Positions 37,081-45,321 of a DNA stretch of 64,000 nucleotides are shown piece by piece. Origin of the DNA: Nocardia harenae NBRC 108248. GTDB taxonomy: Bacteria; Actinomycetota; Actinomycetes; Mycobacteriales; Mycobacteriaceae. Positions within the stretch are counted from its first letter, which is position 1. Each line of letters opens with the position of its first letter. The translations under genes and the position numbers were made by a program. The stretch covers positions 372,016 through 436,015 of the forward strand of contig NZ_BDBH01000002.1 of NCBI RefSeq assembly GCF_001612885.1, read 5' to 3'. The notes beneath the pieces are model-generated. The model saw only the letters and a list, made by a program, of their open reading frames with translations, was not told the DNA's origin and did no database searches.

Positions 37081-38370
37081 ATGGTCGTCACCGGCCGGAC
37101 GGCGGCCGCGGCGGCGCTGCTCGGGCTGCTCGTCGCGCTGCTGCTTCCCTCCTGGATCGGCGTGCTCGCGGCCACCGCCGCGCTCGCCTTCGCGCTGCTC
37201 GTCGACGTGCTCGCGCTGCCCCGCCGGGACGAGCTGACGCTGCGCCGGTCCCCGATCACCACGGTCCGGCTCGGCCGGGAGGCGAGCGTCGAGCTGATGG
37301 TCACCAATACCGGCGGCCGTCCCGCGCGCGGCACGCTCTGGGACGACTGGCCGGAGAGCGCCCGCGCCGCCGGCCGCGAGCACCCGCTCGACCTGCCCGC
37401 GGGCACCACCACCCGGCTGCGCACCACGCTCACCCCCACCTACCGCGGCGACCGCGCCGCCGGACCGGTGACGGTGCGGCTGCGCGGCCCGCTCGGGCTG
37501 GCGGGCAGGCAGTTCCGGTACGCGGCGCCTGCCCGGGTGCGGGCGCTGCCCGCCTTCCGCGCGGAGAAGCTGCTGCGCTCGGCGGTGAAGCGGCTGCAGC
37601 ACCTGGAGGGCCGCAATGTCGCGAACCTGCGCGGCCAGGGCACCGAGTTCGACTCCTTCCGGGAGTACGTGGCCGGGGACGACGTGCGCGCCATCGACTG
37701 GCGCGCCACCGCCCGCGCCACCGACGTGCTGGTCCGCACCTGGCGGCCGGAGCGCAACCGGCACGTGGTGCTGCTCATGGATACCGGGCGGCAGGCCGCG
37801 GGCCGGGTCGGCGACGGGACCAGGCTGGATGCCGCCATCGAGGCGGCGCTGCTGCTCGGCGGGCTCGCCGCGGCGGCGGGCGACACCGTCGACCTGCTCG
37901 CCTTCGACCGCGAGGTGCGCGCCGAGGTGCGCGCGGTCACCGGGAACAAGCTGCAGCAGCGGCTGCTGCACGCCACCGCCGGGATCACCCCCGCGCTGGT
38001 GGACACCGACTGCGCCGGGCTGGTGCGCGCCGCCATCCGGCGCAGCCGCAGGCGCAGCCTCATGGTGCTGTTCACCGCGCTCGACGGCGCCGCCGTCCGG
38101 GAGAACCTGCTCCCGGTGCTCCCGGTGCTCGCCCGCAGGCACCGGGTGCTGCTGGTCTCGGTGACCGATCCGGAGATCGCGGCCGCGGTGGCCGGGCGCG
38201 GACGTGATCCGTACACGGCGGCCGCCGCCGAGCAGGTGCTGGCTGAGCGCGCGGTGGTCACCGAGGCGCTGCGGCGCGGCGGGTATGCCATTGTCGCGGC
38301 CGGGCCGGAGCGGCTGCCGGAGGCGCTCGCGGACGAGTACCTGGAGCTCAAGCAGTCCGGGACGCTGTAG
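37081..38370 (+). CDS. DUF58 / von Willebrand-like partner of MoxR
   Basis: This 429-residue protein has two N-terminal helices (about 8-45), a beta-rich extracytoplasmic-like region, then the DUF58 signature 'GTEFDSFREYVAGDDVRAIDWRATARATDVLVR' (part of the motif near residues 185-217). A VWA-like fold with 'VVLLMDTGRQ' (MIDAS Asp), and 'ALLLGGLAAAAGDTVDLLAFD', follows. DUF58 proteins pair with MoxR ATPases. The ATG at 37081 lies 2 bp after the moxR stop. This matches Rv3693. Confidence 0.85.
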   Translation: MVVTGRTAAAAALLGLLVALLLPSWIGVLAATAALAFALLVDVLALPRRDELTLRRSPITTVRLGREASVELMVTNTGGRPARGTLWDDWPESARAAGREHPLDLPAGTTTRLRTTLTPTYRGDRAAGPVTVRLRGPLGLAGRQFRYAAPARVRALPAFRAEKLLRSAVKRLQHLEGRNVANLRGQGTEFDSFREYVAGDDVRAIDWRATARATDVLVRTWRPERNRHVVLLMDTGRQAAGRVGDGTRLDAAIEAALLLGGLAAAAGDTVDLLAFDREVRAEVRAVTGNKLQQRLLHATAGITPALVDTDCAGLVRAAIRRSRRRSLMVLFTALDGAAVRENLLPVLPVLARRHRVLLVSVTDPEIAAAVAGRGRDPYTAAAAEQVLAERAVVTEALRRGGYAIVAAGPERLPEALADEYLELKQSGTL

Positions 38371-38473
38371 GGCCCCAGCCCTGCCGTCAGGCGCTGCGCG
38401 GCGATAGGTCGGTAACCAGATCGGAGGGCCGCGACCAGCGGAGCGGACTCCTGGTCAGCGGTGCCTGCCGTGG

Positions 38474-39430
38474 TCAGCGCGGCGGCGGGAAGCCGTTCCC
38501 GCCCTGCGGGCCACTCGCGGTCCTGCTCGGCGGCGCGCCGGGTAGCCCGAGGCCATGGCTCGGCAGCGCCCCCTGCGGACTCCACGGCGACGGCCCGCCC
38601 GGCGCCGCACCGATCGGCGCGGGCTGGGGCGTCGCCGCCCAGAGACCGTTCCCGGCCCCCGGCACGAGCACCGGACCGCGCAACCCGGGCAGCGCCCGCC
38701 GCTGCCGCTCGGCGACGACGGCGCCCAGAATCTGCACCGGCGGCAGCGCGCCCGGAGCGGGAACGCCGAGCGCGGCGCAGACCGCGCGCACCAGCGCGAC
38801 CCCGAGTTCGTGCGCGGCGGCGGGGGTGAGGTCGGGCAGACGAGTGAGGTACCGGCGCACCGCGAGCGCCAGATCGTCGGGCAGCGCGGTCGGGTCGGTG
38901 CGCGCGACCCACTCCGCCAGCCACGGCGGCGGCACCGCGAGCGCGGGCAGCGGCAGCCGCCGCTGCGCGTGCACGACGACGGTGCCCGCGAGCACATCCC
39001 CCACCCGCCGCGCGTTCGGCGAGCAGAGCGAGGTGAGCACCGCGACCGCACCGAACACCCCGAGCAGCCAGAAGTCGACGATGGCCCCGGCCAGCCCGCG
39101 GGTCAGCGTGTGCCGCAGGTCCACCGGCCCACCGTCGGCCCGCACCACCCGCAGCCCGAGCACGAACTTGCCCGGCGTGCGCCCGGTGGTCAGCGTCTCC
39201 CAGAGCACCGGATAGCCGATCAGGACGCCGACGATGAGCACGACGACGAGCGCGTCGAACCAGGCGGAGTCGAGGTCGTACCTGCTGCCGAGCACAAGCA
39301 ACCCGCCCGCCGCGAGCAGCGCGAGCACGACTTGGAGCACCACGTCGACGAGGAACGCGGTGGCGCGGGTCGGGATGCGGGCGATCGGCAGTTCGAGCGC
39401 GACCGCTTCGCCCGTGGTGAAGGCAGCCAT
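38474..39430 (-). CDS. RDD-family membrane protein (Rv3695-like)
   Basis: This 318-residue protein has an RDD domain in residues ~10-160: 'RIPTRATAFLVDVVLQVVLALL' (the Arg...Asp helix), 'TGRTPGKFVLGLRVV' and 'LTRGLAGAIVDFWLL'. Three to four helices are seen, then a long Pro/Gly/Ala-rich tail to the end, probably disordered. RDD proteins may be Na+/H+ antiporters or transport accessories. The ATG at 39430 was chosen over an in-frame ATG 4 codons upstream because of spacing to the SpoIIM promoter. It is divergent from the SpoIIM gene and convergent with DUF58. Confidence 0.85.
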   Translation of the reverse strand: MAAFTTGEAVALELPIARIPTRATAFLVDVVLQVVLALLAAGGLLVLGSRYDLDSAWFDALVVVLIVGVLIGYPVLWETLTTGRTPGKFVLGLRVVRADGGPVDLRHTLTRGLAGAIVDFWLLGVFGAVAVLTSLCSPNARRVGDVLAGTVVVHAQRRLPLPALAVPPPWLAEWVARTDPTALPDDLALAVRRYLTRLPDLTPAAAHELGVALVRAVCAALGVPAPGALPPVQILGAVVAERQRRALPGLRGPVLVPGAGNGLWAATPQPAPIGAAPGGPSPWSPQGALPSHGLGLPGAPPSRTASGPQGGNGFPPPR

Positions 39431-39474
39431 GTCGCCTAGCATTCTTGCTACCGGCGGGACTGGGAGGCAACCGA

Positions 39475-40443
39475 ATGGACGTCGACGCGTACGGCTACAC
39501 CCATCGCCGGTCCTGGGCCCGGCTCGACGAGCTGGCCACCAAGCGCCGCCTGACCGGCCAGGAGGTGGACGAGCTGCTCGCCCGCTACCGCCTCACCTCG
39601 CAGCAGCTGGCCCGGCTGCAGCAGCACAGCCCCGACCCCGAGCTGGTCGCCGGGCTGAGTGCGGTGCTGACCAGGGCCCGCGGCCGGGTGCTGCGCACCC
39701 GCTCGGACAACTGGGCGCAGGTCGGCCGGTTCTTCACGCACCGCTTCCCGGCCGCGGTCTACCGCGCATGGCCGTGGTGGGCGTCGGTGACGCTGCTCTT
39801 CCTCGCGGTCGCCACCGGCGTGGCGGGCTGGGTGGCAGGCTCGGGCTCCGCGCGCAGGGCGCTCGGCCTGCCGTCCGACACCTCGCACCTCACCGACGCG
39901 GGCGGCGCCTTCGAGTCCTACTACTCGGAGCACCCGAACGACGCCTTCGCCGCCCAGGTGTGGACCAACAACGCCCTGGTCGCCGCCGTCGCGCTCTTCA
40001 CCGGCGCACTCATCCTGCCCGCGGTCTACGTGCTGGTGATGAACGCGGTGAACGTGGGCGTGAGCGGCGGGCTGATGGCCGACGCGGGCCGGCTCGACGC
40101 CTTCTTCGGCTTCATCCTGCCGCACGGCATGCTGGAGCTGACCGCGGTCTTCGTGGCCGGCGGCGCCGGGCTCCAGCTGGGCTGGACCATTGTCGACCCG
40201 GGCAGGCTGAGCCGGATCGAGGCCGCCGCCAGGCAGGGCAGGGCCACCGCGACCATCGCGCTCGGCCTGGTGCTCGTGCTGTTCGTCTCCGGCCTGCTGG
40301 AGGGCTTCGTGACCCCGAGCGGCTGGCCCGCACCGCTGCGCATCGGGGTGGGGCTGGCCGCCGAGATCGCCTTCCTCGCCTACGTCTTCGGCCCCGGCCG
40401 GCGGGCCGCGGCGGCCGCCGACCGGAAGGCACTCGCGTCCTGA
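39475..40443 (+). CDS. Stage II sporulation protein M (SpoIIM) family membrane protein (Rv3694c-like)
   Basis: This 322-residue membrane protein has a soluble N-terminal helical part (1-100) followed by about five helices with the SpoIIM pattern 'WTNNALVAAVALFTGALILP', 'ILPHGMLELTAVFVAGGAGLQLGW' (the conserved His-Gly-x-x-Glu) and a final helix pair. In Bacillus SpoIIM acts in engulfment; in non-sporulating actinobacteria the family is regularly found with MoxR/RDD and its role is unknown. The ATG at 39475 has GGAGGCAACCGA upstream. It is divergent from the RDD gene with 44 bp between the starts. Confidence 0.85.
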   Translation: MDVDAYGYTHRRSWARLDELATKRRLTGQEVDELLARYRLTSQQLARLQQHSPDPELVAGLSAVLTRARGRVLRTRSDNWAQVGRFFTHRFPAAVYRAWPWWASVTLLFLAVATGVAGWVAGSGSARRALGLPSDTSHLTDAGGAFESYYSEHPNDAFAAQVWTNNALVAAVALFTGALILPAVYVLVMNAVNVGVSGGLMADAGRLDAFFGFILPHGMLELTAVFVAGGAGLQLGWTIVDPGRLSRIEAAARQGRATATIALGLVLVLFVSGLLEGFVTPSGWPAPLRIGVGLAAEIAFLAYVFGPGRRAAAAADRKALAS

Positions 40444-40643
40444 GGAACTCGTCCCAGAACTAGCATCCGGCACATCTCACGACACCATCCCGCGAACCGA
40501 ATCCCGCATCCCAGCCAACTCCGAGCAGCCGCATCGGGAAACGAGGGGAAAAGCGAGGGTTCCGGGAGCGCTACCACGGGGCCGCGAACGGGCCTGCACC
40601 GAGGTTCCTGTTGGGACGAATTCCCTGCTCCCCCATTGAGTTG

Positions 40644-40682
40644 CGCTGGCCGCAGCGAGTCGCCGCTCAACTGCGGCCAGCG
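40644..40682. terminator. 12-bp hairpin about 200 bp after the SpoIIM gene
   Basis: CGCTGGCCGCAG pairs exactly with CTGCGGCCAGCG around a 15-nt loop. It is too far downstream to be an ordinary terminator for SpoIIM, but it could end a long 3' UTR. There is no U tract. Confidence 0.4.
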
Positions 40683-41324
40683 TTACCGACAACTCTACAC
40701 AGTCGTTATCTGGACGCAACCCTCCCCGCCGAGGTCAGCAGGGGTGCGGCAGCCCGCCGGCAACCTCCGCGGCCGGGTCGTTTCCGCACCTGCGAGGCCG
40801 AGCCGAAGCGGCCCCGGAAACGCCATCTCCAGCCCTCGCGGTGGAGCTTCCCGACGCACGCTCCCCTCCTCCCGTTGGCCCCGCACGAGGGTTTGCGGGA
40901 CCGGATATCGGGAATTGGAATGTTTCGACGTCACCCCACTTCACCAGGGGTTTTCCGGTCGTTCACGGAGGTTGCCGCCGATTGATCGCACGGAAAAAGA
41001 CCTCGAGTTGGTTCCAGATGCAATTCACTACACGCCGTGTCCACGATGGTTCACGCAGATGTACTTGCATCTGTACGACCGCGGCTGACGCCACCTGTGA
41101 AGCACCCCCGAAGACCCCCGCCGCAGCCCCCTCCGAGCACCGCTACCGCAACCCGAATCCGCAGTGTGATCTTTGCCTCACCCAGACCGCGACCTGCGGA
41201 AACGATTGGAACCGCCGTTAACGCGAACGATTGACGGACCCCGCGCTGGACACTCTGTGAAACTCGGGTCGCGCTGGGCGACCTCATGATCGTCCGAAGG
41301 TAGCGGAGACCGGGTCCGTCCAGA

Positions 41325-41368
41325 TTCTGCCCGCACAACCGACTCGGAGTCCGGTTGTGCGGGCAGAA
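41325..41368. terminator. 17-bp perfect hairpin, likely terminator of the MMPL gene
   Basis: TTCTGCCCGCACAACCG pairs with CGGTTGTGCGGGCAGAA. The 10-nt loop ACTCGGAGTC can nearly close itself. It lies 28 bp past the stop of the MMPL gene (minus strand). On the minus strand it is followed by TCTGG, so it is a terminator with a poor U run, or a structural element of other origin. Confidence 0.6.
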
Positions 41369-41395
41369 ATCAAGATCAGCTTCTGGAACCCGTCG

Positions 41396-43558
41396 TCACG
41401 CCTCGGCCAGGCCGAAGCGGCCGTGCACCTGCCGCAGCGGGCGCGGCGCGTACCAGGCCGCCCGGCCGAGCAGCCGCATGGTCACCGGCACGAGCACGCC
41501 GCGCACCAGGGTGGCGTCGATCAGGATGGCGAGCCCGGCGCCGAGGCCGAAGAACTGGATGAACCGCACATCGCTCACCACGAAGGCGAGGAAGCTGATC
41601 GAGATGAGCGCCGCGGCCGTGGTCACCAGCCGCCCGGTCCGGGCCAGCCCCTGCACCACCGCCTCCTCGTCGCCCAGGCCGGAATCACGCAGCTCCTTGA
41701 TCCGGCTGATCACGAAGACCTCGTAATCCATCGACAGCCCGAAGGTGATGCAGAAGAGCAGCAGCAGCATGGAGACGTCCAGCGGCGCGGGGGTGAAGCC
41801 GAGCAGCCCCGCGAAGTGCCCCTGCTGGAAGATCCACACCATGAGCCCGAGCGTGGCAGCCAGGCTGAGCGCATTGGAGACCAGGGCGCGCAGCGGCTGC
41901 ACCACGCTCCCGGTGAAGAGGAAGAGCAGCACGAAGGTGGAGATCACGATCCAGCCGACGGCGTAGGGCAACCGTGACCCGATCGAGGCCAAGCTGTCCC
42001 GCAGCTCCGCAACCTGGCCGCCGACCAGTGCGGTAGTCCCCGCCGGGCCCGGCACCGCCCGCACCAGGTCGACCAGCTCGCGGGCCTGCGCCGATTCACG
42101 GTCCAACTCGGTGAGCACGGTCAGCCGCTCGGCATCGGGCCTGGCGAAGCGGGCGTCGGCGGGCGAGCTCGCCCGCAGCGCGCCGCCGGCGAAGCTGCCC
42201 GCCGCGGAATCGACCTGGGTCACCCCTGGCACCGCCGAGAGCGCGGCGGCGTACCCGGCGAGGGCGTCCGGGGCGACCGCGCCGGTGGTCACCACGGTCA
42301 GCGAGTTGAGGTCGCCGCCGCCGAAGTCCGCACGCATGGCGTCGCCGACCTGCCGCACCTCGGTGCTCGCCGGGAGCACCCGGTCGTCCGGGGTGCCGAA
42401 CCGCACGTCGAGCAGCGGCGCGGCGGCCAGCAGCAGCAGGGCAAGCACCGGCAGCCCGGCCAGCACCGGGCGGCGCAGCGCGAAACCGGCCACCCGCCGC
42501 CAGAACGGCGCCGCCTCGCCGCGGATGCCGCGCACGCCGGGCACCCGCCAGGCATCCGCCCGCGGGCCGAGCACCGCGAGCAGCGCGGGCAGCACCACGA
42601 CACCTGCCACCGCGGCGATCGCCACCACGCCGATGCCGCCGTAGGCGAAGGAGCGCAGGAAGTACTGCGGGAAGATCACCAGCGCGGCCAGCGCGGCCAC
42701 CACCGTCGCGGCGCTGAAGGCGATGGTGCGGCCCGCGGTGGCGACGGCGCCCGCCACCGCCTCGTCCGGGCTCCGGCCCGCCGACCGCTGCTCCCGGAAC
42801 CGCGCGACCATGAGCAGGCCGTAGTCGACGGCGAGGCCGAGGCCGAGCCCGGTGGTGAGGTTGACCGCGTAGATCGAGACGTCGGTGATCGAGCCGAGCA
42901 CCGAGAGCTCGGCGAAGGTGCCGAGGATGGCGATACCGCCGACGACCAGGGTCAGCAGCGCGGCCACCACATTGCCGTAGGCGAGGACGAGCAGGATCAG
43001 GATGAGCGGCACCGCGATGGCCTCGGCCAGCGCCAGATCCGAGCCGATCTGCTCGGAGATCGCGTGGAAGACGGCGGAGCCGCCGCCGACCAGCACCCGC
43101 ACCGGTGGCCCGGCTGCCTGGTAGGTGGCCACGATCTCCGTGGCGACGCGGTCCTGCTCGGCCGGGTCGGTCGCGGCGTTCCCGGCCAGCACCACCGCCG
43201 CGCCGCCGTCCGCGGCGCGCATGGCAGGCGAGCCGGTGTCCCAGTACGAGACCACGTTCACCAGCCGGTCGTCGGCGGCCAGCCGCGCGGCCAGCGCCCG
43301 CCCCGCCGCCGCTGCCTCCGGGTCATCGATGCCGCGCTCGGCGGTGACCAGGAAGACGTAGTCGCTGTCGGCCCCGAACTCCGCGGCGAGCCGATTCGCG
43401 GCCAGGCTGGACTCGGCGCCGGGATCGGTCTGGCCGCCGGACTGCATCTTGCCGAAGGCGGTGGCGCCGAGCAGCCCGCCCGCGATCAGCGCGAGCACGC
43501 CCGCGATCAGCACCAGTCGCGCGTGGCGGACGACGAATCCACCGAGTTTCTCGAACAT
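41396..43558 (-). CDS. MMPL/RND-family transporter
   Basis: This is a 720-residue membrane exporter. It has one helix near the N-terminus (13-33), a first extracytoplasmic domain (about 40-175), helices 2-6 (about 180-330), a second extracytoplasmic domain (about 375-530) and helices 8-12 (about 535-695). The MMPL fold carries 'GLGLGLAVDYGLLMVARFRE' and 'FGLSMDYEVFVISRIKE' (conserved Asp-Tyr pairs for proton relay). The length resembles the small MmpL/ActII-3 group, not the ~950-residue lipid exporters. It probably exports lipids or drugs, under the divergent TetR regulator. The ATG at 43558 is preceded by a GGGAGCGGGGAAACGGG stretch. Confidence 0.9.
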   Translation of the reverse strand: MFEKLGGFVVRHARLVLIAGVLALIAGGLLGATAFGKMQSGGQTDPGAESSLAANRLAAEFGADSDYVFLVTAERGIDDPEAAAAGRALAARLAADDRLVNVVSYWDTGSPAMRAADGGAAVVLAGNAATDPAEQDRVATEIVATYQAAGPPVRVLVGGGSAVFHAISEQIGSDLALAEAIAVPLILILLVLAYGNVVAALLTLVVGGIAILGTFAELSVLGSITDVSIYAVNLTTGLGLGLAVDYGLLMVARFREQRSAGRSPDEAVAGAVATAGRTIAFSAATVVAALAALVIFPQYFLRSFAYGGIGVVAIAAVAGVVVLPALLAVLGPRADAWRVPGVRGIRGEAAPFWRRVAGFALRRPVLAGLPVLALLLLAAAPLLDVRFGTPDDRVLPASTEVRQVGDAMRADFGGGDLNSLTVVTTGAVAPDALAGYAAALSAVPGVTQVDSAAGSFAGGALRASSPADARFARPDAERLTVLTELDRESAQARELVDLVRAVPGPAGTTALVGGQVAELRDSLASIGSRLPYAVGWIVISTFVLLFLFTGSVVQPLRALVSNALSLAATLGLMVWIFQQGHFAGLLGFTPAPLDVSMLLLLFCITFGLSMDYEVFVISRIKELRDSGLGDEEAVVQGLARTGRLVTTAAALISISFLAFVVSDVRFIQFFGLGAGLAILIDATLVRGVLVPVTMRLLGRAAWYAPRPLRQVHGRFGLAEA

Positions 43559-43578
43559 CCCGTTTCCCCGCTCCCTCA

Positions 43579-43639
43579 ATGTGTACATCCATAAACTTTG
43601 TGGGCGTTAACTTGCCATACGATGTGTACGGGCGTCAAC
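43579..43639. promoter_or_regulatory. Direct-repeat operator region between the MMPL and TetR genes
   Basis: The 90-bp divergent gap holds ATGTGTAC twice (43579-43586, 43622-43629, 43 bp apart) and GGGCGTYAAC twice (43602-43611, 43630-43639, 28 bp apart). A -10-like TACGAT is at 43618-43623 for the rightward gene. Such repeats fit binding by the TetR regulator encoded to the right. Confidence 0.5.
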
Positions 43640-43648
43640 ATCGATCGG

Positions 43649-44251
43649 GTGACGAAGAAGAAGCCTGCGGGCGTCTACCACCACGGCGACCTGCGCAATG
43701 CCCTGATCCAGGCGGCGGGCGCGCTGGCGGTCGGCGGCGGGCCAGCCGCGGTGACGGTGCGGGCCGCGGCGCGCGAGGTCGGGGTGACGCCGACGGCGGC
43801 GTACCGGCACTTCACCAACCAGGAGGCGCTGCTGCAGGCGGCCCAGCAGCAGGCCCAGCGCACGCTCTTCACCGCCATGTCGGCCGAGGTGGACCCGGGC
43901 GCGCCCGCCATCGAGCGGCTGCGCGCCGCGGGCCGCGGCTACATCACCTTCGCGCTGCGCGAGCCGGGGCTCTTCCGCACCGCCTTCTGCGCGCCGGCCA
44001 ACACCGGCGCGCTCGCCGGTGACGAGCCCGCCTTCGCGCTGCTGTCCACGCTCCTGGACGAGCTGGTGGCGACGGGGTACACCGCACCCGAGGACCGCCC
44101 CGACGCCGAGATCGCCGCCTGGTCCGCGGTGCACGGCGTGGCCGCGCTGCTGCTGGACGGGGTCTTCTCCTGGCTGGAGCGGGACGCGGCGATCGATGCC
44201 GTGGTCGGGGTGGTCGCGCGCGGCCTCGCCACCGGCCCCGCCGCCCGCTGA
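43649..44251 (+). CDS. TetR-family regulator, WHG (TetR_C_33-like) type
   Basis: This 200-residue repressor has an N-terminal HTH 'VYHHGDLRNALIQAAGALAV' and 'VTVRAAAREVGVTPTAAYRHFTNQEAL'. The C-terminal part ends with 'AWSAVHGVAALLLDGVF', the WHG motif of this subfamily. The GTG at 43649 (VTKKKPAGVYHHGDL) is the natural start. An ATG at 43622 would cover the operator repeat and is less likely. It is divergent from the MMPL transporter, so it probably represses that gene and itself in response to an exported compound. Confidence 0.85.
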   Translation: MTKKKPAGVYHHGDLRNALIQAAGALAVGGGPAAVTVRAAAREVGVTPTAAYRHFTNQEALLQAAQQQAQRTLFTAMSAEVDPGAPAIERLRAAGRGYITFALREPGLFRTAFCAPANTGALAGDEPAFALLSTLLDELVATGYTAPEDRPDAEIAAWSAVHGVAALLLDGVFSWLERDAAIDAVVGVVARGLATGPAAR

Positions 44252-44316
44252 CGGGGGCCGAGTCCCAGCCGCGCAGAGCGCGATTCACCGCGGGCCCGGC
44301 TCGCTAGCATGGCGGT

Positions 44317-44961
44317 ATGGCAGGTCTGCGCGCTCGCGCCCTCGGCACCCTGGCCGGGCAACTCGGCAATCCGCACGGAATCCTCGGCACCGTGGTCGCC
44401 GGGATGCTGAACCGGAGCAATCGCCCCGCGGTGGCGGCCGCCGTCGCCGCGGCGGGCATCGCGCCCGGAGCGACCGTGGCCGACCTCGGCTTCGGCGGCG
44501 GCGCCGGGCTGGCCATGCTGCTGGACAAGGTCGGCTCCAGCGGCATCGTGCACGGCGTCGAGATCTCCCCCGACATGATCGCGAGCGCGCGCAAGCGGTT
44601 CGCGCCGCAGGTGCGCTCCGGCACCCTGCAGGTGGCGGAGGGCTCGCTCACCGCGCTGCCGCTGCGGGACGGCGTGCTCGACGCCGCGATCACCGTCAAC
44701 ACGGTGTACTTCGTCGACGACGTGGCCGCCGCCTTCACCGAACTCGCCAGGACCGTCCGCCCCGGCGGGGTCGCGGTGGTCGGCATCGGCGACCCGGAGG
44801 CGATGGCGAAGCTGCCCTTCACCGCGCACGGTTTCCGGCTGCGCAGCACCGACGAGGTGGCGGGCGCGCTGGAGCAGAGCGGCTTCCGGGTGCAGCGCAG
44901 CAGCCCGGAGGGCACCGCGATCCCGTTCCACGTGCTCGCCGGGCGGCGCGCGGCGGGGTGA
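44317..44961 (+). CDS. Class I SAM-dependent methyltransferase
   Basis: This 214-residue protein has motif I 'VADLGFGGGAGLAMLL', the acidic end of strand 2 in 'VHGVEISPDMI', 'AEGSLTALPLRDGVLDAAITVNTVYFVDD' and 'VRPGGVAVVGIG'. It belongs to the UbiE/Methyltransf_11 group. The GFGGGAG variant of the glycine loop is somewhat richer in Gly than usual. The substrate is not known. The ATG at 44317 is one of two nearby ATGs; the one at 44309 is out of frame. It is 65 bp after the TetR gene in the same direction and precedes the tRNA-Leu gene on the other strand. Confidence 0.85.
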   Translation: MAGLRARALGTLAGQLGNPHGILGTVVAGMLNRSNRPAVAAAVAAAGIAPGATVADLGFGGGAGLAMLLDKVGSSGIVHGVEISPDMIASARKRFAPQVRSGTLQVAEGSLTALPLRDGVLDAAITVNTVYFVDDVAAAFTELARTVRPGGVAVVGIGDPEAMAKLPFTAHGFRLRSTDEVAGALEQSGFRVQRSSPEGTAIPFHVLAGRRAAG

Positions 44962-45013
44962 GCGGCCCCGGAGACGCGGAAACCCGGTCCGACGGACCGG
45001 GTTTCTCGATCTG

Positions 45014-45096
45014 TGGGCGAAGGGGGACTTGAACCCCCACGTCCTTACGGACACTGGCACCTGAAGCCAGCGCGTCTGCCATTCCGCCACTCGCCC
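45014..45096 (-). tRNA. leuT: tRNA-Leu (anticodon CAG)
   Basis: Read on the minus strand, the acceptor 5' GGGCGAG pairs with 3' TTCGCCC (one G-T), followed by discriminator A; CCA is not encoded. The D-arm is GGCGGAATGGCAGACGC and the anticodon stem CTGGC/GCCAG with loop TTCAGGT, so the anticodon is CAG (plus 45061-45063). A long variable arm TGTCCGTAAGGACG and T-arm GGGGGTTCAAGTCCCCC follow. This is class II leucine tRNA. M. tuberculosis also has leuT beside fhaA, supporting synteny. Confidence 0.95.
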
Positions 45097-45142
45097 GAGC
45101 GACTCGAAGACCGTATCACGCAGCCTCGGCGAAACCGAAATC

Positions 45143-45156
45143 GCCTGTTGACAGGC
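45143..45156. promoter_or_regulatory. 14-bp perfect palindrome in the fhaA upstream region
   Basis: GCCTGT-TG-ACAGGC is a perfect inverted repeat and includes a -35-like TTGACA (45148-45153). A second short repeat, CCCGGGA/TCCCGGG, follows near 45180. The 225-bp gap between the tRNA and fhaA likely holds the fhaA promoter. The palindrome could be an operator. Regulator unknown. Confidence 0.4.
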
Positions 45157-45321
45157 TGTGACCAGTCCTTGACCGACCCGGGAACCTCCCGGGCTTTCCA
45201 AGAGTTACAGGGGTGGAGGATCGTGGATATCATGCAGTGAACGTGCTCGAACGGCGACACGCCACCCAGTTGTGTCGTTGTTACGGATCGGTAGGAGTCC
45301 ACACACCGGAGGGAGGCTGAG

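Larger units (their letters stand above)
40444..41395. other. 952-bp region without a supportable gene
   Basis: Open frames here are short, overlap each other on both strands and have no good ribosome sites. It holds a 12-bp hairpin (40644-40682), a local drop in G+C (29 of 60 bases at 40981-41040, against a much higher value in the genes), an inverted CAGATG...CATCTG near 41059, and a long hairpin at its right end. A decayed gene or foreign insert is possible but not shown. Confidence 0.5.

Noticed and set aside
40477..41338. Several short open frames in the 40.4-41.4 kb gap
   Set aside because: They overlap on both strands, have no ribosome sites and no recognisable motif.
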